Shown in pieces: positions 7,300-13,455 of a stretch of 13,455 nucleotides of DNA. The position numbers were made by a program, and so were the translations under genes. Source of the stretch: Tepidimonas sp. (GTDB lineage: Bacteria; Pseudomonadota; Gammaproteobacteria; Burkholderiales; Burkholderiaceae_C); contig JANWZF010000127.1 in the NCBI GenBank assembly GCA_025054905.1, positions 1 to 13,455 on the forward strand, in the 5' to 3' direction. A model generated the notes under the pieces. The model was not told the DNA's origin. It saw only the letters and a list, made by a program, of their open reading frames with translations, and ran no database searches. How positions within the stretch are numbered: the stretch's first letter is position 1; each line of letters starts with the position of its first letter.

Positions 7300-8898
7300 A
7301 TGGCGACCCGGCGCATTTCAAAGGTCACGGCGGCAGTTGCCTTGTTTTTCACGTTGGTCGCGACAGCGATCGGCTGGTTCTTCAAGTACACTGAAACTTA
7401 CACTACGGCCGATGAGGCCAGGGAGGTTCCCTCCCAATCAGGATCGGAACCGTCGCCCCGCCAACACCCCAGGCTTGCCGAGGCTGAGCTTCAAGTCCTG
7501 CAGGCCAGTCAGGCGTTGCTCGAAGGGCAGCCGGAGACCGCTGAGCGAACATTGCAGAATGTTTTGCAACGAGAGCCTCATTTTCGTCTGGCCCATGCAC
7601 TCTTGGGGGACATTCAGCGGGTGCGGGCTGGTCTACCTCCCGCCCTAAGCAATGGGGTTCCTGAACTGCAGACTTTGCGCCATGAATGGGAGCGTCGTTG
7701 GCAAGCCCAGGATCTCCACCCTCCAACGGGAGCGTGGCCATGGGAGGTGGTCAGCCTTGCCAGCACCTCCCCACATCTGTTTCTGGTGGATACCCATGCC
7801 CTGCGACTCTACTGGCTGAAGCGAGGTGAAAAGGAAGACGATCCGCTGCAGCTCAAGGGGAGTTTCTACATTTCCGTCGGCAAGGCCGGGGTCGGTAAAG
7901 AGGTGGAAGGGGACAACAAAACCCCACTGGGCATCTATCGAATTGTTGGCAAGAAAAACGCCGCCGAATTGCCTGCATTTTACGGTGCGGGGGCCCTGGT
8001 GCTTGATTACCCCAACCCGGTCGATCGATTTCTTCGGCGCACAGGCAAAGGTATTTGGCTGCATGGCAGCCCACCCAATACCTATACGCGGGATCCGCTT
8101 GCATCCGAAGGCTGTGTGGTCCTGTCGAACCCGGACATGCAGCAGTTGATGTCGCTGCCTGATGTCATCGGAGCTCCGGTCATCATTGTGGAAAAACCAC
8201 AATGGCTGGATGCACAACAACACCGTCGACTCCGCGCGGATGCGCTCAGCAGCCTTGAGGCCTGGGAAAAGGAAAACCTGCAAGCTCCGATCGATCGGCG
8301 TGGACTGGGCATGCTGCGCTGGCGAGAGCGGGATGGCCAAGTCTATTGGCGCATCAGCCACCATGATCCAGCCCGTCCTTCATCATCGTTTGATTTGACG
8401 CTCAAAGAAGAAGCCGACACTTGGGTAGCCGTCGGACCCGACAACGGGCAACGTGAGGCCCCATCCGGCCGGGTTTTTGCTGATCAGCGCACGGCCCCAC
8501 AGGAAAAGACAACGAGATCCACCTTGGCTCCATCCGCACGTGCGGCCTCATCGGACGCTGCGGGGCGTCTCGATCCGCTCAACACCGTTCACGCCTGGGC
8601 CAAGGCCTGGAGCTCGCGCGATGTCAATCGATATTTCGCGCACTATCATCCTCGATTCAAACCCGATGGCCTCAGCCGCCAGGATTGGATTGCTCAGCGC
8701 AAACAGCGCATTCTTGAAAAACAGCGCATCGATGTGGAGGTCCTCCAGCCCAAGGTCCGGATGGACGGACAGACCGCATCGGTCACCTTCGTGCAGCGCT
8801 ACCGTTCCGACGGTCAACGGGAACTTCGCGCCCGCAAAACGTTGGTTCTGCAGCAGGACGGCCAACGCTGGCTCATCGTTGAAGAACGGACGGGTTGA
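7300..8898 (+). CDS. Membrane-anchored L,D-transpeptidase (YkuD) protein, Csd6-like architecture
   Basis: A YkuD-fold enzyme acting on peptidoglycan stem peptides in the periplasm; reactions in the family include 3-3 cross-linking, L,D-carboxypeptidase activity and protein attachment or release. The protein is 532 residues. It has an N-terminal membrane anchor or uncleaved signal (about 9-28, no convincing AxA site) and a TPR-like helical pair at about 58-110. The YkuD domain at about 148-298 includes GKAGVGKEVEGDNKTPLGIY, HGSPPN with H255, and SEGCVVLSN with the nucleophile C272. A linker follows, then an NTF2-like domain at about 425-530. The motif departs from the usual SHGC-I/V-R: the residue before Gly-Cys is Glu270, and Val274 sits where Arg is usual. 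That recalls non-cross-linking relatives such as Csd6 (carboxypeptidase) and YafK/DpaA, so the precise reaction is open. An AAGGA lies 16 bases before the ATG, farther than ideal. The stop TGA abuts the prmB ATG. Confidence 0.88.
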   Translation: MATRRISKVTAAVALFFTLVATAIGWFFKYTETYTTADEAREVPSQSGSEPSPRQHPRLAEAELQVLQASQALLEGQPETAERTLQNVLQREPHFRLAHALLGDIQRVRAGLPPALSNGVPELQTLRHEWERRWQAQDLHPPTGAWPWEVVSLASTSPHLFLVDTHALRLYWLKRGEKEDDPLQLKGSFYISVGKAGVGKEVEGDNKTPLGIYRIVGKKNAAELPAFYGAGALVLDYPNPVDRFLRRTGKGIWLHGSPPNTYTRDPLASEGCVVLSNPDMQQLMSLPDVIGAPVIIVEKPQWLDAQQHRRLRADALSSLEAWEKENLQAPIDRRGLGMLRWRERDGQVYWRISHHDPARPSSSFDLTLKEEADTWVAVGPDNGQREAPSGRVFADQRTAPQEKTTRSTLAPSARAASSDAAGRLDPLNTVHAWAKAWSSRDVNRYFAHYHPRFKPDGLSRQDWIAQRKQRILEKQRIDVEVLQPKVRMDGQTASVTFVQRYRSDGQRELRARKTLVLQQDGQRWLIVEERTG

Positions 8899-9831
8899 AT
8901 GGCAGCCCCTCTGACGTTGCACACGCTGGTCCGCCGCGCCGAAGCGCAGCTCAGCGCCGCCGGAGTGCACTTCGGCCACGGCACCACGTGCGCTCGCGAT
9001 GAAGCGGCCTGGCTGGTGCTATGGCGGCTCGGGTTGCCCCTGGATACCGACCTGGACGCCGAGGGCAACCGCCCTGTGACCCCCGCGCAGGCTCAGGCCG
9101 TGCAGGCGCTGGTGGACGAGCGCATCCGTAGCCGCAAGCCCACGGCCTACCTCACCGGCGAAGCGTGGCTTCAGGGGGTTGCCTTCTACGTCGATGAACG
9201 GGTGATCATTCCGCGCAGCCTGATCGCCGAGCTGATCGCCGCGGCGCCCCAGGCTGATGCGCTCGACCCGTGGCTGGGTGCGCATACCCGTACTGTGCTC
9301 GACCTGTGCACCGGCAATGGCTCGCTGGCGGTGTTGGCGGCGATGGCCTGGCCCGAGGTGAGGGTCGACGCCAGCGACCTCAGCGCCGATGCCCTGGCGG
9401 TGGCGGCGCGCAACGTGGCTCGGCACGGACTGCAGGACCGCGTTCGCCTCCTCCAGTCGGATGGCTGGTGCGCGCTGGACGGTCGCTACGACCTGATCCT
9501 GTGCAACCCGCCTTACGTCAACCGCGCCAGCATGGCCATGTTACCCCCCGAATACCGCGCCGAGCCGGCGTTGGCGCTCGACGGTGGTGACGACGGCATG
9601 GATTTCGTGCGCCACCTGCTGGCGCGGGCAGCCGAGCACATGAACGAGGAGGCCGTGCTGGTGCTGGAAATCGGACACGAGCGGGCGCATTTCGAAGCGG
9701 TCTTCCCGACGCTGGCGGTGGAGTGGTTGCGCACCAGCGGCGGCGACGATGCCGTGCTGCTGGTCACGCGCACCGCGCTGCTGGCGGCCCAGGCCGATCT
9801 TCCCCCTGATCCGAAACGCTGCGCCCCATGA
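8899..9831 (+). CDS. prmB: 50S ribosomal protein L3 N(5)-glutamine methyltransferase PrmB
   Basis: SAM-dependent methyltransferase of the HemK/PrmA-B-C group that modifies a glutamine of ribosomal protein L3 during ribosome assembly. The 310-residue protein has an N-terminal helical substrate domain (about 1-115, with GEAWLQGVAFYVDERVIIPRS). SAM-binding motif I, VLDLCTGNGSLAVLAA, is at about 133-148, with the acidic motif II Asp in DASDLSADAL at about 157-166. The glutamine-recognising NPPY motif is at 203-206 (LCNPPYVNRASM). PrmB is preferred over PrmC (release factor methyltransferase) because of the NPPYV sequence followed by LPPEYRAEPALAL-GGDDGMDFVR, and because of the C-terminal GGDDAVLLVT, which follow PrmB closely. 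The ATG at 8899 directly follows the stop of the YkuD gene, and its TGA overlaps the yheS ATG (ATGA). GC content returns here to the high local level. Confidence 0.95.
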   Translation: MAAPLTLHTLVRRAEAQLSAAGVHFGHGTTCARDEAAWLVLWRLGLPLDTDLDAEGNRPVTPAQAQAVQALVDERIRSRKPTAYLTGEAWLQGVAFYVDERVIIPRSLIAELIAAAPQADALDPWLGAHTRTVLDLCTGNGSLAVLAAMAWPEVRVDASDLSADALAVAARNVARHGLQDRVRLLQSDGWCALDGRYDLILCNPPYVNRASMAMLPPEYRAEPALALDGGDDGMDFVRHLLARAAEHMNEEAVLVLEIGHERAHFEAVFPTLAVEWLRTSGGDDAVLLVTRTALLAAQADLPPDPKRCAP

Positions 9832-11807
9832 TCACGCTGCGCGCCGTCACCTTGCGCCGCGGCGACAAGGTGGTGCTCGAAGGTGCCAACCTGACCCTGC
9901 ATGCCGGCGAAAAAGTCGGTCTGGTCGGCCGCAACGGCGCAGGCAAATCCAGCCTGTTCGCCCTGCTGCGCGGCGAGCTGCACGAAGACCAGGGTCAGGT
10001 GGAACTCCCCCGCCATTGGCGCATCGCACACGTGGCGCAGGACATGCCCGCAAGCGATGCGCCGGCCACCGACTTCGTGGTGGCCGGCGATACGCGCCTG
10101 ATGTCCGCATGGCAAGCGTTGGCCGAAGCGCAGGCGCGCAACGAGCCGGAGGCCATCGCGCTGGCCCACGCCGCCCTGGGCGACGCGGGGGCCCATGACG
10201 CCCAAGCGCGCGCGCAGGCCTTGCTGATGGGGCTGGGCTTTGGGCCGGACGAACTGCAGCGCCCCGTATCCTCCTTCTCCGGGGGCTGGCGCATGCGCCT
10301 GCAGCTGGCCCGCGCGCTCATGTGCCCCAGCGATCTGCTGTTGCTGGACGAACCCACCAACCACCTCGACCTCGATGCGCTGGTCTGGCTTGAGAGCTGG
10401 CTGCAACGCTACAGTGGCACCCTGATGGTCATCAGCCATGACCGTGCCTTTCTCGATGCCACCACACGCGTGACGGTGCTGCTGGAGGGCGGCCGTCTCA
10501 GCCGTTGGAGCGGCTCGTACAGCCGCTTCGAAGAGATGCGCGCGCAACAGCTGGCACAACAGCAGGCCGCTTATCAGCGCCAACAAGAGCGCATGGCCCA
10601 TTTGCTGCGCTTCATCGAGCGCTTCCGGGCCAAGGCCACCAAAGCGCGCCAGGCGCAAAGCCGGCTCAAGGCACTGGCCCGAATGGAGCGCCTCGCCCCG
10701 GTGCTGACAGCCAACGATTTCACCTTCGCATTCGCAGCCCCGGATGCGCTGCCCAACCCGATGCTATCCCTGCAGGATGGAGTGGCGGGCTACCCCGCCG
10801 CGGGCCGGGAACCGCCCCGTGAGGTGCTGCGCGACCTGTGCCTGAGTGTGCTGCCGGGCCAGCGCATCGGCATCCTTGGCGCCAACGGACAAGGCAAGTC
10901 CACCCTCGTCAAAACGCTGGTCGGCACCCTGCCCCTTCTGGCCGGCCGGCTGCTGAGCGGCCGCGGACTGCGCATCGGCTATTTTGCGCAGCAAGAGCTC
11001 GACGTGTTGCGCGCAGACGAAACGGCGCTGCAACATTTGCAGCGTCTGGCGTACCAGGCCGAAGCGGCGGGCACGGTGGCGCCCGGCGCACCGATGCGTG
11101 AACAGGATTGGCGTGACTTCCTCGGGGGATTCGGGTTCAGCGGGGCTGCGGCACAGCGGCCGGTGGGCACTTTCAGTGGGGGCGAAAAGGCGCGCCTGGT
11201 GCTGGCGCTGCTCGTCTGGCAGCGTCCCAACCTGCTGGTGCTGGACGAGCCGACCAACCACCTCGACTTGGTGACGCGCGAGGCGCTCGCGATGGCCCTG
11301 ACGACATTCGAAGGCACGGTCCTGCTGGTCAGCCACGACCGCGCCTTGCTCGGTGCGGTGTGCGATCAATTCTGGTGGGTTGACGAGGGGCGGTTGCAGC
11401 CATTCGACGGCGACCTGGACGACTACCAGCGCCACTTGCGCGAACGGGCGCGCCAGCGCCGAGAAGCCTGGGCGATGCGACAGCGGTCCAACACGATGCC
11501 CACGGCCGCGGCCCGCTCGCCGCAGCAGCGTCGCCGCGAACAAGCCCAGCGACGACAGCAGCTGGCTGCGCGCCTGCGGCCCTACCAGCTGGAGCAACAG
11601 GCGCTCGAACAGCGTCTGGCCCAGCTGCACGAGGAGCAGGCGGCGCTGCACGCCGCATGGACCGACGCCCGTGCACCGGCGGCCCTCGCCGAGGCTGGCC
11701 GCCGGCTCAAAGCGTTGCAGGCCGAGCTGGATCAAGTCGAGGCGCGCTGGCTGGAAGTCGCGCAGCAGTTGGAAGCGCTGCAGCAAGCCGCCGACGGCAC
11801 CCCGTGA
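9828..11807 (+). CDS. yheS: ABC-F family ribosome-associated ATPase YheS
   Basis: Soluble tandem ABC ATPase of the ABC-F class, which binds the ribosomal E site and acts on stalled or problematic translation. Length is 659 residues. NBD1: Walker A GRNGAGKSS (34-42), signature SSFSGGWRMRL (148-158), Walker B and switch region LLLLDEPTNHLD (170-181), VISHDRAFLD (201-210). The interdomain linker that contacts P-site tRNA runs at about 232-300 and contains RFIERFRAKATKARQAQSR. NBD2: Walker A GANGQGKST (351-359), signature FSGGEKARL (449-457), LVLDEPTNHLD (470-480), VSHDRALL (501-508). A basic, Gln/Arg/Ala-rich coiled-coil extension occupies about 535-655. Ortholog choice rests on SSFSGGWRMRLQLARALM and the linker, which match YheS better than Uup or EttA. 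The start overlaps prmB by four bases (ATGA), suggesting translational coupling, and the last four bases overlap the next gene. Confidence 0.93.
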   Translation: MITLRAVTLRRGDKVVLEGANLTLHAGEKVGLVGRNGAGKSSLFALLRGELHEDQGQVELPRHWRIAHVAQDMPASDAPATDFVVAGDTRLMSAWQALAEAQARNEPEAIALAHAALGDAGAHDAQARAQALLMGLGFGPDELQRPVSSFSGGWRMRLQLARALMCPSDLLLLDEPTNHLDLDALVWLESWLQRYSGTLMVISHDRAFLDATTRVTVLLEGGRLSRWSGSYSRFEEMRAQQLAQQQAAYQRQQERMAHLLRFIERFRAKATKARQAQSRLKALARMERLAPVLTANDFTFAFAAPDALPNPMLSLQDGVAGYPAAGREPPREVLRDLCLSVLPGQRIGILGANGQGKSTLVKTLVGTLPLLAGRLLSGRGLRIGYFAQQELDVLRADETALQHLQRLAYQAEAAGTVAPGAPMREQDWRDFLGGFGFSGAAAQRPVGTFSGGEKARLVLALLVWQRPNLLVLDEPTNHLDLVTREALAMALTTFEGTVLLVSHDRALLGAVCDQFWWVDEGRLQPFDGDLDDYQRHLRERARQRREAWAMRQRSNTMPTAAARSPQQRRREQAQRRQQLAARLRPYQLEQQALEQRLAQLHEEQAALHAAWTDARAPAALAEAGRRLKALQAELDQVEARWLEVAQQLEALQQAADGTP

Positions 11808-12784
11808 AAAACCACTTTCCCTCGAGCGACGCCGTGCCCTCGCCCTTACCGCCGCTGCCCGCGGATTTTCTGGCTCTGCTGGATGCCCTGATTCCGTCCG
11901 CCTGGCGTGCCGAAGTCGACGCCAGCTACACCACACGCAAAGACGTGGTGGTGCGCCGCAACCCCTTGCGGCCCGCCGATGCTGGCGCACTGCGGGCTTG
12001 GCTGTCGTCACTGCAGGGGCAACCGTTGCCGGGGGTCGAAGACGTCTGGCGCGTGCCCGCCGACCAGCGCACGACGCTGACCCACCATCCGTGGGTCGAA
12101 GACGGCTCGCTGTACATCCAAGGAGCCGCCAGCATGGCCGCCGTCTGGGCGCTGCAGCCGCAGCCCGGAGAACATATCCTGGATCTGGCCGCCGCCCCGG
12201 GCGGCAAGACCGCGCTGCTGGCCGCGCTGATGCAAAACAGCGGGCGCATCGCAGCTGTCGAACCGGTGCGGGCGCGCTTCTTTCGGCTGCGGGCCAATCT
12301 GCAGCGGCTGGGGGTCACCAACGCTCGCCTCTACCTGACGGACGGCACCGTCGTGGGTCGGCGGGTACCGCAACGCTTCGATCGGGTGCTCCTGGATGCC
12401 CCCTGCTCCAGCGAAGCCCAGTTCACGCGGCTGGATCCCACCTCATGGGCGCACTGGAGCCTGCGCAAAGTGCGCGCCAGTGCCGCGTTGCAGGCGCGCC
12501 TGCTGCGATCCGCAGTGCAGGCACTGCGGCCAGGCGGTGTGCTCGTCTATAGCACGTGTTCCATGTCACCGCAGGAAAACGAGCTGGTGCTGGATGCGCT
12601 GCTGCGCGAGCAGCCCGAGCTGCAGGTCGACCCCTTGCCGTGGCCCTGCCCGCTGCCGTCCATCCCGGGCCTGACCGAGTGGGAGAAACGGGCCCTGCAC
12701 CCCGGATTGCAACACGCGCGCAGGGTGCTGCCGACTTGCTGGACCGACGCCTTTTTCGTGGCGCGGTTGCGCAAGGACGGTTGA
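11804..12784 (+). CDS. RsmB/NOP-family SAM-dependent RNA (cytosine-5) methyltransferase
   Basis: Predicted m5C methyltransferase acting on rRNA or tRNA. The 326-residue protein has SAM motif I LDLAAAPGGKTALLAAL (126-142) and the acidic motif II in AAVEPVRARFFRLRANLQRLG (E153). Motif IV LLDAPCSSEAQF has C201 (PC motif), and motif VI YSTCSMSPQENE has the nucleophile C252 (TC motif). Both cysteines required by this family are present. An N-terminal region of about 100 residues precedes the catalytic core. There is no NusB-like domain as in full-length RsmB, and the protein is shorter than RsmF/YebU, so I cannot assign the target nucleotide and give no symbol. The GTG start at 11804 overlaps the yheS stop (GTGA); sequence upstream in this frame only shadows yheS. 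Next to prmB and yheS it forms a translation-themed trio. It is the last gene of the plus-strand series. Confidence 0.88.
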   Translation: MKNHFPSSDAVPSPLPPLPADFLALLDALIPSAWRAEVDASYTTRKDVVVRRNPLRPADAGALRAWLSSLQGQPLPGVEDVWRVPADQRTTLTHHPWVEDGSLYIQGAASMAAVWALQPQPGEHILDLAAAPGGKTALLAALMQNSGRIAAVEPVRARFFRLRANLQRLGVTNARLYLTDGTVVGRRVPQRFDRVLLDAPCSSEAQFTRLDPTSWAHWSLRKVRASAALQARLLRSAVQALRPGGVLVYSTCSMSPQENELVLDALLREQPELQVDPLPWPCPLPSIPGLTEWEKRALHPGLQHARRVLPTCWTDAFFVARLRKDG

Positions 12785-12811
12785 CCGTGGTCGCCGCACG
12801 GGTCGCGGTCA
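12782..12811. terminator. Weak hairpin between convergent stop codons
   Basis: The 24-base gap between the methyltransferase and the MFS gene contains an inverted repeat that includes both stop codons: TGACCG at 12782-12787 and CGGTCA at 12806-12811. An inner CCGTG/CACGG pair (12785-12789 and 12797-12801) is a competing arrangement. No T-run follows on either strand. It could slow transcripts from both sides, but the stems are short and GC-rich DNA makes such repeats by chance. Confidence 0.2.
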
Positions 12812-13455
12812 TGCGCGGCGCGTGCGTTCGCCGACCGCCAGTGCAGCCAGGGTGGCCAGCAGCAACGTCGCCGCACCGGCGGCCAACGTGGCGGCGTACC
12901 AACCGTGGTCCATCAGCACCCCGAACAACAACGGGGCCAGCGCAAACCCGCTGTCCAGCCCGGAGTACACAGTGCCATACACCCGCCCGGTGGCCCCAGG
13001 GGGCGTGGCACGACGGATCAGCAGATCGCGGCTCGGGCCACCGATGCCGATGGCCAGTCCGGTCACCGCCAGTGCCGCCATCGTGCCAGGACCTCCCAGC
13101 CAACCCGTGGAGGCCAGCGCCATCAACAACGCACCGGTGGCCATCGTCAACGCCACCACCCGATCGACCGCCGCCGACCGCGCAGCCACCCACCCTCCTA
13201 GCAGCATGCCCACCGCCCCAGCCAGCATGTAGGCAGTCACGGTCAGGGTGGCGGTGTGCAGCGGCACCGCGTGCATCGCTTGCAAAATCGAGCTCGCGTA
13301 GGTCTGCACCACCGCCAGCGTCATCGTCGACAGCAAAAAGAATCCAAACCACCACCACACGACCGACCGACGCCAAAACGCCAGATCGTCCCCCGCGGAC
13401 GGGTTCGTCGAACGGCGCACCACCTGGGTGGCCAGGTGCTCACGCTGCCAGCCCA
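12809..13455 (-). CDS. Major facilitator superfamily transporter, C-terminal half (5' end beyond window)
   Basis: Inner-membrane secondary transporter of unknown substrate. The stop is TGA at 12809-12811 (minus strand), and the frame is open to the window edge. The visible 215 residues hold about six hydrophobic segments, equal to TM7-TM12 of a 12-TM MFS protein. They include VVWWWFGFFLLSTMTLAVV, TVTAYMLAGAVGMLLGGWVA, ALTMATGALLMALAS, ALAVTGLAIGIGG, a segment around SGFALAPLLFGVLMDHGW, and TLAAGAATLLLATLAAL. The basic loop PSRDLLIRRATPPGATGRVYG between TM10 and TM11 is typical. A GTG at 13423 could start a 204-residue protein, but the frame continues upstream with plausible cytoplasmic-loop residues (REHLATQVVRRSTNPS). 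I therefore treat it as the central loop and C-terminal half of a longer gene. It converges on the RNA methyltransferase. Confidence 0.85.
   Translation of the reverse strand, partial: GWQREHLATQVVRRSTNPSAGDDLAFWRRSVVWWWFGFFLLSTMTLAVVQTYASSILQAMHAVPLHTATLTVTAYMLAGAVGMLLGGWVAARSAAVDRVVALTMATGALLMALASTGWLGGPGTMAALAVTGLAIGIGGPSRDLLIRRATPPGATGRVYGTVYSGLDSGFALAPLLFGVLMDHGWYAATLAAGAATLLLATLAALAVGERTRRA

Noticed and set aside
9513..12011. Long minus-strand open frames opposite prmB, yheS and the methyltransferase (381 and 415 codons)
   Set aside because: Same shadow effect: no motifs, no plausible start context, fully covered by strong plus-strand genes.
12809..13423. MFS gene as a complete 204-residue protein starting at the GTG at 13423
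   Set aside because: Only six membrane segments are present, and the frame stays open with plausible loop sequence to the window edge, so a truncated view of a 12-TM protein is more likely.

Overview
This window reads as ordinary chromosome from a high-GC betaproteobacterium. The gene content and protein styles (SMC, DapC of the succinylase pathway, DapD, a PilU-like ATPase, DapE, PrmB, YheS) best fit Burkholderiales, probably Comamonadaceae or a close relative. I cannot name a genus. I see no RNA gene, CRISPR array, insertion sequence or phage gene. Coding density is very high: the largest gap between genes is the 51-base divergent region at 1665-1715, so no stretch over 300 bases lacks a gene.

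Layout. On the minus strand, 1-1664 is the N-terminal third to half of the chromosome condensation ATPase SMC, cut by the window edge. A short divergent intergenic region follows. From 1716 to 12784, nine plus-strand genes run in tight succession: dapC, dapD, a pilU-like twitching ATPase, dapE, a secreted TPR protein, a membrane-anchored L,D-transpeptidase-fold (YkuD) protein, prmB, the ABC-F gene yheS, and an RsmB/NOP-family RNA methyltransferase. Gaps are 30-41 bases in the first half and 3, 0, -4 and -4 bases in the second half, so the later genes look translationally coupled. At the right end a minus-strand MFS transporter, of which only the C-terminal half is in the window, converges on the methyltransferase with 24 bases between the stop codons.

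How the genes relate. DapC, DapD and DapE are three successive steps of meso-diaminopimelate (lysine and peptidoglycan) synthesis. The TPR protein and the YkuD protein carry homologous C-terminal NTF2-like domains of the type found in Helicobacter Csd6, and probably act on peptidoglycan in the periplasm, where DAP is the residue handled by L,D-enzymes. The last three genes are translation-related: methylation of ribosomal protein L3, an ABC-F ribosome factor, and an RNA cytosine-5 methyltransferase.

The most interesting part is the TPR/YkuD pair at about 6262-8898. It has visibly lower GC and different codon use than its neighbours, a duplicated domain shared by the two genes, and a non-canonical YkuD active-site motif. 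I do not see a completely unknown system; this pair is the best candidate for under-described biology here.
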